Source of the DNA: Pedobacter sp. Leaf170
GTDB taxonomy: Bacteria > Bacteroidota > Bacteroidia > Sphingobacteriales > Sphingobacteriaceae
Direction: 5' to 3'
Assembly (NCBI RefSeq): GCF_920984665.1
Contig: NZ_CAKLBP010000004.1
Coordinates: 186,001 to 250,000 of the forward strand
Length of the DNA stretch: 64,000 nucleotides
Positions 53,221 to 62,333 of this stretch are shown one piece after another. A program made the translations under genes and the position numbers. Within the stretch, counting starts at the first letter, position 1. Each line of letters begins with the position of its first letter. Below the pieces are notes generated by a model, which was not told the origin of the DNA, made no database searches, and saw only the letters and a list, made by a program, of their open reading frames with translations.

Positions 53221-53787
53221 TTTTCTACGTTTTTTATTTTGAAAATGTAAGGTTCTGTTCATTTGGCGGCTTACAGCCCTGCTATCGCCTATAGTCCTCG
53301 CTCGTGCCTCGCTCCGGGCTATTTGGCTCTATCAGGTTTAAGAACAAAGTTTTCCGCCTAAAGCCCGCATAATGCCAAATATTCATTGCCGTTGGTTTCA
53401 ACAAACGGATTAATAGATGAAAGCCATAAAGAATTTTTCGATTCGGTTTTGGGTTAGTTTGTACATGCTTTAAAAATAGCCCCGACATAAGCGGAAATAC
53501 TTTAATTGCAGTAACCTTGAAATTATTGGGTCTCCAAACAATGAAATAGCTGCTTCGTGCCGCAGCAACACAGAAGTTGTTTAAAGATTGCAGCATTGGC
53601 GGGACAGAACCCAACCAAAGAATCACAGACATTGCGCTTCTAATTAAAAAAAGAATAACATCTTTATTTTAAGAAGAGAAATTTTTATAAAAGAAAGAAA
53701 AGGTTTCGATGAGCAGTTTGCGCTATCAACGTTCGAAATCACAGAATAACTTAAAACCACATAAGCTCCTTTTCCGTAAATTGCCTT
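53221..53787. other. 567-bp intergenic region without a supported gene
   Basis: The minus strand contains one 116-codon open frame (53282-53632), but its composition is unlike the neighbours and no motif is seen. The segment 53270-53330 has CTCGCT repeats and AGCCC/GGGCT arms, like repeated elements of this group. CCGTT...AACGG arms occur near 53390. It may be a decayed mobile element. No promoter of the standard type is evident for the GDSL gene. Confidence 0.5.
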
Positions 53788-54513
53788 ATGAAAATTTTAT
53801 TAAGCGTCATTTTATTTTCTTTTCTATCTTCGGGATGCACTAAAGTAAAAACGATGCCTGCAAAAAATTCGACCGACAATTCATTAGTAACCAAAAATAC
53901 TACAGGCGTATTTACCTACCTGGCCTTGGGCGATTCTTATACCATTGGCGAGGCAGTACAACAAAATGATTCTTTCCCCTATCAGCTAAAAAATTTATTA
54001 GTTAAAAACGGTTTTACGGTTGAAAACCCAAAAATAGTTGCCAAAACCGGCTGGACAACTGATGAACTTCAAGGCGCAATAGCACAAGCAAAAATTTCTC
54101 AAAAATTCGACTTCGTTACGCTACTTATTGGTGTAAACAACCAATACCGAAGTTATAGTTTAGAAACCTATAAAAAAGAATTTCGTGAGCTGTTGGAAAC
54201 CGCTATTGGTTTTGCCGGTGGAAAAAAAGCAAGGGTTTTTGTAGTTTCAATTCCGGATTGGGGTGTAACTCCTTTTGCCAAAAGCGGCTTTAAATCTGCA
54301 GATGCTATTGCAAAAGAAATTGACGCTTTTAACAGCGCTGCTGAAAAAATAACTAATGATACTGGCGTAAGTTTTACCAATATTACGCCTGGCTCACGGA
54401 TGGCTGCAAACGATTTAACACTTGTTGCAAGCGATGGCTTACACCCAAGTGGCAAAATGTACAGCAATTGGGCATCTGCACTCGAGCCGAAAATATCTAG
54501 CGTGCTTAAATAA
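53788..54513 (+). CDS. SGNH/GDSL-family lipoprotein esterase (241 aa)
   Basis: A lipoprotein signal (residues 1-17, LSSGC) is followed by an SGNH-hydrolase fold: ALGDSYTIGEAV (block I, catalytic Ser), LIGVNNQYR (block III, Asn) and DGLHPSGKMY (block V, Asp and His). All four catalytic residues are present, so it is probably an active esterase or lipase anchored in the envelope. The substrate is unknown. The gene faces the RDD gene and ends 5 bp from it. Confidence 0.88.
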   Translation: MKILLSVILFSFLSSGCTKVKTMPAKNSTDNSLVTKNTTGVFTYLALGDSYTIGEAVQQNDSFPYQLKNLLVKNGFTVENPKIVAKTGWTTDELQGAIAQAKISQKFDFVTLLIGVNNQYRSYSLETYKKEFRELLETAIGFAGGKKARVFVVSIPDWGVTPFAKSGFKSADAIAKEIDAFNSAAEKITNDTGVSFTNITPGSRMAANDLTLVASDGLHPSGKMYSNWASALEPKISSVLK

Positions 54514-54518
54514 ATCCA

Positions 54519-55262
54519 CTAAACATTCATGTTTGCGGTAACATGTTTATAATCCTTCATAACGGTTTCTAAAAACTGTAATTCATTCATCCCGGCAGGA
54601 AGATTTACAGCCATGTGGTTTTTAATCTTCGCAGACATGGCATAAATTAAATCCGGATTTCCAGTGGTGTAATAACCCGTCAACACCTCATAAACAAGTT
54701 CTGCATCTCTATCGTTTAAATGCAAAACCTCTTTAAAAGTTGGCTGGTAATCTTCAGGCAGCGAAAAGCTAAAAGCAACATTATCAATTTTTGTTCTTGG
54801 TACGGTTTTAATCAGTGTTGTTTTCGCTAGTTTATCTCCAATACGCTGGTGTTTTTCGGTTACCGCCACCGAAATTAGTGCAACAACACCCCAACCAAAC
54901 CACACACCAAAATCAACAATTCTGAAAATCCATCGCATTAAATATTGTCCAAAAGTTGGTTGGCCGCCATCAAGGCTAATGACTTTTATCTTCATAATTT
55001 TCTTTCCGAAGCTTTGCCCGTTCATCATCATTTCGCAAACCAAATCGTAAAAAATAAAAATAACCGCAAATAAAATTATTAATACGATAGAAACATTACC
55101 AGAGGTGCTAAATTGAGCGGCTACCATTAAAATTAAAACCACAATATATAAAACAGCAAAACCAGCAAGATCTATTAGTCTGGCGGCAATGCGCTCGCCT
55201 AATCCAGCAATTTCATATTCAATATCAACGTTTTGAGCAGTGCTAATTATAATGGATTCCAT
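54519..55262 (-). CDS. RDD family membrane protein (247 aa)
   Basis: The RDD domain (about residues 15-165) has GERIAARLIDLAGFAVLYIV with the conserved Arg-Asp, three transmembrane segments, and GQSFGKKIMKIKVISLDG as the second family motif. The C-terminal part is soluble and contains an Asp-rich segment. Function is unknown; the gene is divergent from the SpoIIM operon, an arrangement common in Bacteroidota where RDD and SpoIIM proteins neighbour MoxR/DUF58 genes. Confidence 0.85.
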   Translation of the reverse strand: MESIIISTAQNVDIEYEIAGLGERIAARLIDLAGFAVLYIVVLILMVAAQFSTSGNVSIVLIILFAVIFIFYDLVCEMMMNGQSFGKKIMKIKVISLDGGQPTFGQYLMRWIFRIVDFGVWFGWGVVALISVAVTEKHQRIGDKLAKTTLIKTVPRTKIDNVAFSFSLPEDYQPTFKEVLHLNDRDAELVYEVLTGYYTTGNPDLIYAMSAKIKNHMAVNLPAGMNELQFLETVMKDYKHVTANMNV

Positions 55263-55404
55263 GTCTCAAACATAATTTTTTTTATGGATAGATAGTAGTT
55301 TAACAAACGTAATTTTTTCATCTGTAAAATAATTAAGCATTTGCTTTATATTTTGTTAGGGAAAAAAATTAAACTATTTTAACCACAGATTTGAGCAGCT
55401 ATTC

Positions 55405-56355
55405 ATGAGAGAAGCTTTATTTGTTAAACAAAATACCGAAAAGTGGCAACGATTTAATGATTTGCAACAGGCTAGTCCTGATGAATTGGCCGATCGCTTT
55501 ACGGAAATAACAAATGATTTAGCCTACGCCAAAACTTTTTATCCAAACTCGAAAACTACAGCTTATTTAAATGGCTTAGCCTCAAAACTTCACAGTTCGG
55601 TTTATAAAAATAAGAAGGAAAAATCAAACCGCTTTCTAACATTCTGGAAAACTGAACTTCCATTGCTCTTTTTCCAACATAGAAAGCAGGTTTTTTACGC
55701 ATTGGCCTTTTTCTTAGTTTCTTGTGCAATTGGCGCTATTTCGGCAAAATATGATGATACATTTATCAGACTAATTTTAGGCGATGGTTATGTAAATATG
55801 ACGAATGATAACATTGCAAAGGGCGACCCATTTGGCGTTTATAAACAACAAAACCCAGTGCTTATGTTTATCCAGATTGGCGCTAACAACATTTTCGTTT
55901 CTTTGTACACCTACGTTTTAGGCATAATTTTCTCTTTCGGAAGCATTGTTTCACTATTTAGAAATGGGGTAATGCTTGGTTCGTTTCAATACTTTTTCTT
56001 TAGCAAAGGTTTAGGTATTCAATCGGTTTTAGTAATCTGGATTCATGGAACTTTAGAAATATCGGCAATCGTTTTGGCCGGTGCTGCAGGTTTAGTTTTA
56101 GGCAATAGCTTCCTGTTTCCAAAAACATATACCAGAATGGCATCTGTTTTAAAAGGCGCTAAAGATGGTTTAAAAATTGTGCTCGGACTTGTACCAATAT
56201 TCATAGTTGCCGCATTTTTTGAGAGTTTTATTACCCGACATACCGAAATGCACTGGACATTAAGTGGTTCTATATTAATCGGCTCTGCCGCTTTTATAAT
56301 CTGGTATGTTTTTATTTATCCTAAAAAAATCTATCTGCAAACACAACTAAATTAA
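55405..56355 (+). CDS. Stage II sporulation protein M family membrane protein (316 aa)
   Basis: The N-terminal part is cytoplasmic (about 1-95) and is followed by a SpoIIM-type membrane domain with five or six helices: GANNIFVSLYTYVLGIIFSFG, then FRNGVMLGSF and WIHGTLEISAIVLAGAAG. SpoIIM homologues outside sporulating bacteria occur in the MoxR/DUF58 neighbourhood, and their role is in envelope maintenance of unknown kind. It is the first gene of a six-gene operon with 1-4-bp overlaps. Confidence 0.85.
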   Translation: MREALFVKQNTEKWQRFNDLQQASPDELADRFTEITNDLAYAKTFYPNSKTTAYLNGLASKLHSSVYKNKKEKSNRFLTFWKTELPLLFFQHRKQVFYALAFFLVSCAIGAISAKYDDTFIRLILGDGYVNMTNDNIAKGDPFGVYKQQNPVLMFIQIGANNIFVSLYTYVLGIIFSFGSIVSLFRNGVMLGSFQYFFFSKGLGIQSVLVIWIHGTLEISAIVLAGAAGLVLGNSFLFPKTYTRMASVLKGAKDGLKIVLGLVPIFIVAAFFESFITRHTEMHWTLSGSILIGSAAFIIWYVFIYPKKIYLQTQLN

Positions 56356-56356
56356 T

Positions 56357-57235
56357 ATGCTCAATAAAATTGAATTTAAGAAAATACGCGATTTCGGCCA
56401 GATAATTAATGATACGTTCACCTTTATCCGACAAAATTTTAAACCATTAATTAAAACCTACTATATATTTTGCGGGCTTTTTGTATTAGCCGGAATGCTG
56501 GCAATGCTGTTGCAACAATACAAAGCCGTAAATTTTATAAATAATATGGATGGATTAAGAAATAGAGGATATAGGTCGCAATTATATGGCGTAGAATATT
56601 TCATGGCAATACTATTCTCCTTAGCGGGTTATGCATGCACTACGGTTACGACGTTATCATATATAGCAATTTATGTACAAAAAGGTAACCAAACACCAAC
56701 TACCGATGAAGTTTGGGGCTATATTAAATATTATTTCTTTAGAGTATTTGGCAGTTCACTTTTATTAGGCCTACTGCTTGTTGTTGGCTTTGTTTTTTGC
56801 TTACTACCTGGTTTTTGGCTCTTACCAATCATTTCGCTGGTTTTCCCCATTATTGTTATCGAAAATGGAACTTTAGGCTACGCCTTTGGCAGAAGTTTCA
56901 AATTAATAAAGGATAACTTTTGGATAACTTTCGGTACGCTGTTTATCATTTGGATAATTGTATACGCTTGCATGTCATTTGTAGTTTTGCCCACCACATT
57001 ATTTAGCATGCTTGGCTTATTTTCGGGCAGCAAGCCACAAATGTCGTTAGTATTTACAATGCTGAGCACAGTTTTACAATACCTTTGCCAGGTGTGTACC
57101 GTTATACCCATCATTACCATAGCACTATCTTACTTTAGTTTGGTTGAGCAAAAGGAAAGCGCTGGCTTAATGGAGCGTATCTCTACATTTGGAAACGAAG
57201 AAAAACCAGTTGATTACCGCCCCGAAGAATATTAA
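56357..57235 (+). CDS. Polytopic membrane protein of the MoxR/DUF58 operon (292 aa)
   Basis: Six hydrophobic segments (first near residue 35-55, last near 240-260), a soluble N-terminal FGQIINDTFTFIRQNFKPL and a C-terminal tail rich in Glu make this an inner-membrane protein of unknown function. It starts 1 bp after the SpoIIM stop and is followed at 4 bp by the DUF4129 gene, so it belongs to the same transcript. No catalytic motif is seen. Confidence 0.75.
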   Translation: MLNKIEFKKIRDFGQIINDTFTFIRQNFKPLIKTYYIFCGLFVLAGMLAMLLQQYKAVNFINNMDGLRNRGYRSQLYGVEYFMAILFSLAGYACTTVTTLSYIAIYVQKGNQTPTTDEVWGYIKYYFFRVFGSSLLLGLLLVVGFVFCLLPGFWLLPIISLVFPIIVIENGTLGYAFGRSFKLIKDNFWITFGTLFIIWIIVYACMSFVVLPTTLFSMLGLFSGSKPQMSLVFTMLSTVLQYLCQVCTVIPIITIALSYFSLVEQKESAGLMERISTFGNEEKPVDYRPEEY

Positions 57236-57239
57236 GCGC

Positions 57240-57965
57240 ATGCTAAAATTGGTTTTTAAATTCTTGATTTGTTTTCTATTGCTTTTTGCAGGAGCGAAGG
57301 CTATTGCGCAAAATAATAAACCAAAACCACAGCTAGCTGTAAAAATAGATAGCAGTAAAGTTTCGCCCTTAGCTTTTGATAAAAAAGCAATTGAAACCTA
57401 TGAAGAACAAAAAGAATTTAAATATGATGAAGCTCAAACACGAGATTTATCTCTGTGGGATAGGTTTTGGATGTGGTTTTGGCAAATGGTTTCGAGGTTA
57501 ATAACCACTGCAGGTTCTACACCTGGCTCAAAATATTTCTTCATTATCATCGGCATAGCCATTTTGGTTTACATCATCGTAAAAATAATTGGCTCAGAAA
57601 ATATTTTTAGTAAAAAATCAAAAGAAACCATTCTTCAATACGATGTTTTAAATGAAAATATCCATGAAATTGACTACGAAAAAGAGCTTCAAAAGCTAAT
57701 CGACCGAGGAAAATATCGTCTTGCGGTGAGGCTGTTGTATTTAAAAACTTTAAAAAAATTAAGCGACTCCAACATCATTGATTGGAAACCAGAGAAAACC
57801 AATTATAACTACCTAACAGAAATTAATAAACCAGAGTTGAAATCGGAATTCGGAAAGCTTACACACCACTTTGATTATATCTGGTATGGAGATTTCCCTG
57901 TTGATGAAAATAAATTCGAGCCAATTAACCAATCTTTTAACCAGTTTAACTCGGCAATAAAATGA
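57240..57965 (+). CDS. DUF4129 domain-containing protein (241 aa)
   Basis: A signal peptide (residues 1-23) is followed by a short periplasmic part, a transmembrane helix (about 100-122), and a cytoplasmic DUF4129 domain (about 165-225: YEKELQKLIDRGKYRLAVRLLYLKTL, then LTHHFDYIWYGDFPV). DUF4129 is a regular partner of MoxR/DUF58 genes. The ATG at 57240 follows the previous stop; the longer frame from 57189 overlaps that gene. It ends in a 4-bp overlap (ATGA) with the DUF4350 gene. Confidence 0.85.
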   Translation: MLKLVFKFLICFLLLFAGAKAIAQNNKPKPQLAVKIDSSKVSPLAFDKKAIETYEEQKEFKYDEAQTRDLSLWDRFWMWFWQMVSRLITTAGSTPGSKYFFIIIGIAILVYIIVKIIGSENIFSKKSKETILQYDVLNENIHEIDYEKELQKLIDRGKYRLAVRLLYLKTLKKLSDSNIIDWKPEKTNYNYLTEINKPELKSEFGKLTHHFDYIWYGDFPVDENKFEPINQSFNQFNSAIK

Positions 57966-59137
57966 AGGGTTATAAAATATATTTTGCCATTGGCTTAATA
58001 CTGATATTGGTTTATCTTATTGCTCAGTTTAATAAGCCAACACCAACAGATTGGTCTCCATCTTATAAAAAAGAGAGCAAAATTCCTTACGGAACGTATA
58101 TTCTGTACAACCAACTTCAGGATGTTTTGCCGGGCGTAAAAAAGCAAGCATCGGCTATGCCAATTTACAACACACTAAAAGGCAAAAATTATACTAATGC
58201 AAGCTATTTAATTATTGCGCCGCAAATAAAAATTACAAAAGTCGATTTTGAGCAGATAAAGAAGTTTACAAGCGCTGGAAACAAAGTGTTTATTGCCAGT
58301 TACACCTTGGGTAATCATGCAGAGGAAGCATTAAAAATAAAAACTGCTTATAATTTCAATAAGGATGGCAGTTCAATAAATTTTACAAATCCGGCCTTAA
58401 AAACAGTTGTAAATTATGGTTTTGATAAAGGCATTGGCAATCAATATTATCGAAGTATAGATACTGCAAAAGCAACAGTATTGGGTGTTGATGCGAACAA
58501 TAAACCAAATTTTATCAGTTATAATTTTGGTAAAGGTGCTCTTTATGTAATTGCCGGGCCAGGCTTTTACAGCAACTGTAATATGCTCGATAAATATGGT
58601 CCTGAATATGCTGCCAAAACTTTGAGTTATTTAAAAGGTACAAACACTTTAATTTTTGATGATTACTACAACATTGTTGATGCCGGAGAAACTAATATTT
58701 TAAGGGTATTTTTTAAACATCCTGAATTAAAATATGCTTATTATCTGTGTATTTTTAGTTTGCTGCTTTTTGTTTTTTATGATATAAAAAGAAGACAGAG
58801 AATAATCCCGATTGCAGATCCCTACACGAACACATCTGTAGAATATGCCCAGGTTGTAGGTAGCGTATATTACCACGAGCATAACAATCTTGACATCGCT
58901 CAAAAGAAAATAAGTTATCTGCTAGAGCATTTACGAAGCCGATATTACATCAGAACAAATGAAATCGACAGCGCTTTTGCAATTACCCTGATGCAAAAAA
59001 CCGGTATTAATGAAGCGATGGCGAAATCGCTAACACGCTACATTACTCAAATTCCAACGCTTAAAAATTACAGCGATTCAGAATTAATTGGCTTAAACCA
59101 GATTATAGAAGATTTTTATAAAAACACAAAAACCTAA
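57962..59137 (+). CDS. DUF4350 domain-containing protein (391 aa)
   Basis: An N-terminal transmembrane helix (residues 4-21) places a DUF4350 domain in the periplasm (about 35-240, with PYGTYILYNQLQDVLPG and the final LYVIAGPGFYSN). A second helix (about 255-275) is followed by a cytoplasmic helical tail. In other bacteria this domain is found with MoxR and DUF58. It overlaps the DUF4129 gene by 4 bp and the MoxR gene by 1 bp, so translation is tightly coupled. Confidence 0.85.
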   Translation: MKGYKIYFAIGLILILVYLIAQFNKPTPTDWSPSYKKESKIPYGTYILYNQLQDVLPGVKKQASAMPIYNTLKGKNYTNASYLIIAPQIKITKVDFEQIKKFTSAGNKVFIASYTLGNHAEEALKIKTAYNFNKDGSSINFTNPALKTVVNYGFDKGIGNQYYRSIDTAKATVLGVDANNKPNFISYNFGKGALYVIAGPGFYSNCNMLDKYGPEYAAKTLSYLKGTNTLIFDDYYNIVDAGETNILRVFFKHPELKYAYYLCIFSLLLFVFYDIKRRQRIIPIADPYTNTSVEYAQVVGSVYYHEHNNLDIAQKKISYLLEHLRSRYYIRTNEIDSAFAITLMQKTGINEAMAKSLTRYITQIPTLKNYSDSELIGLNQIIEDFYKNTKT

Positions 59138-60114
59138 TGGAAGAGGAACAATTTAATCAACGTACAGATTTATCAGCATTAACTGATGCCGTAAATCACA
59201 TTCGCTCGGTACTTAGCAATATTATTATCGGGCAAAAACAGGTTATCGATTTTTTAATTGTTGGCTTGCTTTCTGACGGACATATTTTAATTGAAGGCGT
59301 ACCAGGAGTTGCCAAAACCCTGAGTGCAAAATTATTGGCAAAATCAATTGATGCACAATTTTCGAGGGTGCAATTTACACCCGATTTAATGCCTTCTGAC
59401 GTATTAGGAACACCAATTTTCAATACCAAAAGCGGCGACTTCGAATTTAGAAAAGGTCCAATTTTTGGCAATATTATCTTGGTTGATGAAATTAACCGTG
59501 CCCCTGCCAAAACACAATCTGCACTTTTCGAAATAATGGAAGAACGCCAGGTTACCATTGATGGTACAACTTACCTGATGGAAGAGCCTTTTATGGTTTT
59601 GGCAACGCAAAACCCGATTGAGCAAGAAGGCACTTATCGCTTACCCGAAGCACAACTGGATAGGTTTTTATTTAAAATTGAAGTTAAATATCCATCCTTG
59701 GAAGAAGAAACGGAGATTTTGATGAAGCAGCATAGCTTGGTAAACAAAACCTTGCTTGATGAAGTAAAACCAGTTTTATCGGTTCAGCAAATTAAGTCGG
59801 CCAGAGAAACCATTCGGAGTTTATTTGTAGAACCAAAACTTATTGAATTTATTGCAAAAATTGTTAATGAAACACGCAATAACCCATCCTTATATTTGGG
59901 TGCTTCACCACGAGCTTCGTTGGCCATTATTCATAGTGCAAAAGCCCTGGCTGCAATACAAAACCGGGATTTTGTTACGCCAGATGATATTATAACCGTT
60001 GCCGTTCCGGTTTTGGCACACCGTATTATTTTATCGCCAGAAAAAGAAATGGAAGGCATTACAACAACCGACGTTGTTCATCAAATTATTAAAAGAATAG
60101 AAGTTCCAAGATAA
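59137..60114 (+). CDS. MoxR-family AAA+ ATPase (325 aa)
   Basis: MoxR ATPases act as chaperones that fit cofactors or assemble complexes. Walker A GVPGVAKTLSAK, Walker B ILVDEINRAPAKTQSALFE, the arginine-finger region PIEQEGTYRLPEAQLDRF, and sensor-2 GASPRASLAII are all intact, so it is active. It should work with the DUF58 protein encoded 18 bp downstream, which has a von Willebrand A-like fold, and the membrane partners upstream. Confidence 0.94.
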   Translation: MEEEQFNQRTDLSALTDAVNHIRSVLSNIIIGQKQVIDFLIVGLLSDGHILIEGVPGVAKTLSAKLLAKSIDAQFSRVQFTPDLMPSDVLGTPIFNTKSGDFEFRKGPIFGNIILVDEINRAPAKTQSALFEIMEERQVTIDGTTYLMEEPFMVLATQNPIEQEGTYRLPEAQLDRFLFKIEVKYPSLEEETEILMKQHSLVNKTLLDEVKPVLSVQQIKSARETIRSLFVEPKLIEFIAKIVNETRNNPSLYLGASPRASLAIIHSAKALAAIQNRDFVTPDDIITVAVPVLAHRIILSPEKEMEGITTTDVVHQIIKRIEVPR

Positions 60115-60132
60115 GTTAAGCTCAAAAACCAA

Positions 60133-61479
60133 TTGAAAAACATATTCCAACAGTATTATAAAAATTTATTTCTAAGCAACAGGTTATTTGCCGCATTGGC
60201 AACCTGTGTATTGTTATTTATTTTAAAGTTTTTCTTTAACTGGTTGGGCGAAATTCCTGAAATTTTTACTGGTGTTGTTTTTATTTTATTGATTTTGAAT
60301 ATCGTAATTCTTTATCGAATAAATAATGGAATTGAAGCAAGCCGATTAACTTCGAAAAGATTAAGCAATGGCGATGAAAATCCGATTCAAATTGAGCTTA
60401 AAAACAAATATGGTTTTGGGGTAAATCTTCGGGTGATAGATGAAGTTCCTTTTCAGTTTCAATTACGCGATAAAGATTTTCGATTAAGTTTAAAATCCGG
60501 AGACATCAAATCTATCCATTACAATTTAAGGCCAACAAAACGTGGCGAATACGATTTTGGTTTTATAAGGGTTTACGTAAGCTCAGCATTAGGTTTGGTT
60601 AGCCGCAGATTTAATTTTGATGGCTCAAAAATCCTTCCGGTTTATCCGTCCTTTATAAATTTAGGCCAATATGAATTAATGGCCGCCTCTAATCATTTAA
60701 CCGAGTTTGGTGTAAAAAAAATCCGCAAAATCGGACAAAGTACAGCGTTCGACCAGATTAAAAATTACGTTGGTGGCGACGACATCCGAACCATAAACTG
60801 GAAAGCTACGGCTAGAAAAAATAGTTTAATGGTTAATACTTATACCGATGAGCGTTCGCAAAATATTTACTGCATAATCGATAAATCGAGAGTAATGCGT
60901 ATGCCTTTCGAAGGTTTGAGTCTGCTCGATTACGCCATTAATGCAACCGTTGCGCTATCAAAAGTCGCCATGCTTAAACAAGATAAAGCAGGAATAATAA
61001 CGTTATCAGAAACGATAGGAACAATTGTGCCGGCTGAGCGAAAATCAACCCAGCTTAGCCACATAATGCAAGTGCTTTATAAAGAGAAAACCCGTTATCT
61101 AGAAAGCAATATGGAGGCGCTTTACAGCACTATCCGTTCGGTAATAAAACAGCGTAGTCTTGTGGTTTTCTTCACAAATTTTGAAAGTTTATCTGCCTTG
61201 CAAAGGCAAATGCCTTACCTTAAAAGGGTAGCAAAATATCATTTGCTTTTAGTGGTGTTTTTTGAAAATACCGAGCTAAAAAGTTTAAGTAACAAACCCG
61301 CCAAAGATATCGAAGGTATTTACCATAAAACCATAGCAGAAAAGTTTATCTACGAAAAGAAATTAATGGTTAAAGAGTTAAACAGATGTGGCATTTTATC
61401 AATTTTAACTCCGCCGCAAAAATTAACCATTAGTGTAATCAATCAATACTTGGCATTAAAAGCGCAGCAAAAAATTTAA
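60133..61479 (+). CDS. DUF58 domain-containing protein (448 aa)
   Basis: Two transmembrane helices (about 17-60) precede a beta domain and the DUF58/vWA-like region (about 195-300): GGDDIRTINWKATARKNSLMV is the family signature and CIIDKSRVM gives the partial MIDAS-type Asp. It is the partner of the MoxR ATPase upstream. The start is TTG at 60133: an in-frame stop lies 21 bp before it and no ATG is near. The last codons (AQQKI) coincide with the edge of a 136-bp repeat unit that is amplified downstream. Confidence 0.88.
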   Translation: MKNIFQQYYKNLFLSNRLFAALATCVLLFILKFFFNWLGEIPEIFTGVVFILLILNIVILYRINNGIEASRLTSKRLSNGDENPIQIELKNKYGFGVNLRVIDEVPFQFQLRDKDFRLSLKSGDIKSIHYNLRPTKRGEYDFGFIRVYVSSALGLVSRRFNFDGSKILPVYPSFINLGQYELMAASNHLTEFGVKKIRKIGQSTAFDQIKNYVGGDDIRTINWKATARKNSLMVNTYTDERSQNIYCIIDKSRVMRMPFEGLSLLDYAINATVALSKVAMLKQDKAGIITLSETIGTIVPAERKSTQLSHIMQVLYKEKTRYLESNMEALYSTIRSVIKQRSLVVFFTNFESLSALQRQMPYLKRVAKYHLLLVVFFENTELKSLSNKPAKDIEGIYHKTIAEKFIYEKKLMVKELNRCGILSILTPPQKLTISVINQYLALKAQQKI

Positions 61480-61652
61480 AAAACTAAATATTTAAACCCA
61501 TAATCTGTGGAGAATCAGACTATTACAACTTAATTATTAATGACTTTTATCGGGTAATTCCCAGGAACATTTCGGCCTGTGGAGACACAGACCGGCGAGT
61601 CGAAATTAAATTTACTCTGTAACCCAATCCATGGCCTGTGTCTTCACAGACC
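61462..61652. repeat. REP/BIME unit downstream of the DUF58 gene
   Basis: The segment resembles one 136-bp unit of the array at 62334-62892: a degenerate first REP at 61503-61521, the same internal AATTAATGACTTTTATCGG words, then REP palindromes at 61574-61593 and 61633-61652 in opposite orientation. It begins within the last codons of the DUF58 gene (61462) and ends 40 bp before the RAYT stop. Confidence 0.8.
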
Positions 61653-61691
61653 ATCCAGTAATTTAAAGACCTTTTCGATAATTATTTCCTC

Positions 61692-62255
61692 TTAAAAAAC
61701 TGTTCTATAATCAGAAATTAATTCGAAAGGGTCAATTTCATTCATATAAAATTTCGCAGAAGACCATAAATAATCTTCGGGAATCTGAGCTAAATTCCAC
61801 CTTTCTTGTAATGGATTTTTATGAATATAATCCAATTTCTGCTCTAACATATCTCTTGAATCAATTAAGATAGCTAGTGAATCCCTTTGCCATAATCTGA
61901 AATTTCTATCTGACTCCTTAACAATAAATTTTTGGAGTAAGATTAGGTTTCTAAATTTTAAATCCTCAATTATTTTATGCGAGGTAAATTTCGTAAAACT
62001 AGCGTGTGGCATTTCTTTGCCATTCATTTGCAGCATTTCCCAAATGATATGAATATGATTAGGCATTATAACGTATCCGTAAATTTTGATGGTTCTTCTT
62101 GCAATAAGCTCTTTTAATGAGTTTAAAATGATTAGCTTATAAATATCATCGGTTAATACACAGCTCCAATCTTTAATTGTACTTGTCCAAAAATATATTT
62201 GGCCTAAATTCATTGCAGAATTGCGCCGTTGTTTAAATAAGTCTTTGATAGGCAT
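61692..62255 (-). CDS. REP-associated tyrosine transposase (RAYT, IS200-like; 187 aa)
   Basis: This single-domain Y1 HUH transposase has the metal-binding MPNHIHIIW (H67, H69) and the catalytic Tyr region LDYIHKNPLQERW (Y143), whose YIHxNP form is typical of RAYTs. It is full length, with no frameshift. It is flanked on both sides by palindromes of its presumed substrate, GGTCTGTGGAGACACAGACC. RAYTs spread REP elements and are usually single copies fixed in the genome. No IS ends of its own are seen. Confidence 0.9.
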   Translation of the reverse strand: MPIKDLFKQRRNSAMNLGQIYFWTSTIKDWSCVLTDDIYKLIILNSLKELIARRTIKIYGYVIMPNHIHIIWEMLQMNGKEMPHASFTKFTSHKIIEDLKFRNLILLQKFIVKESDRNFRLWQRDSLAILIDSRDMLEQKLDYIHKNPLQERWNLAQIPEDYLWSSAKFYMNEIDPFELISDYRTVF

Positions 62256-62333
62256 ATTTAAATTTAATATTTAGTTTGGTTATAAAGACATCCTTCTTAC
62301 AGAATTGAGTGAAGGATTGTTATTAACTATTTC

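Noticed and set aside
53282..53632. 116-codon minus-strand frame
   Set aside because: No motif, signal or homology is recognisable, and the composition looks non-coding; kept only as part of the intergenic description.
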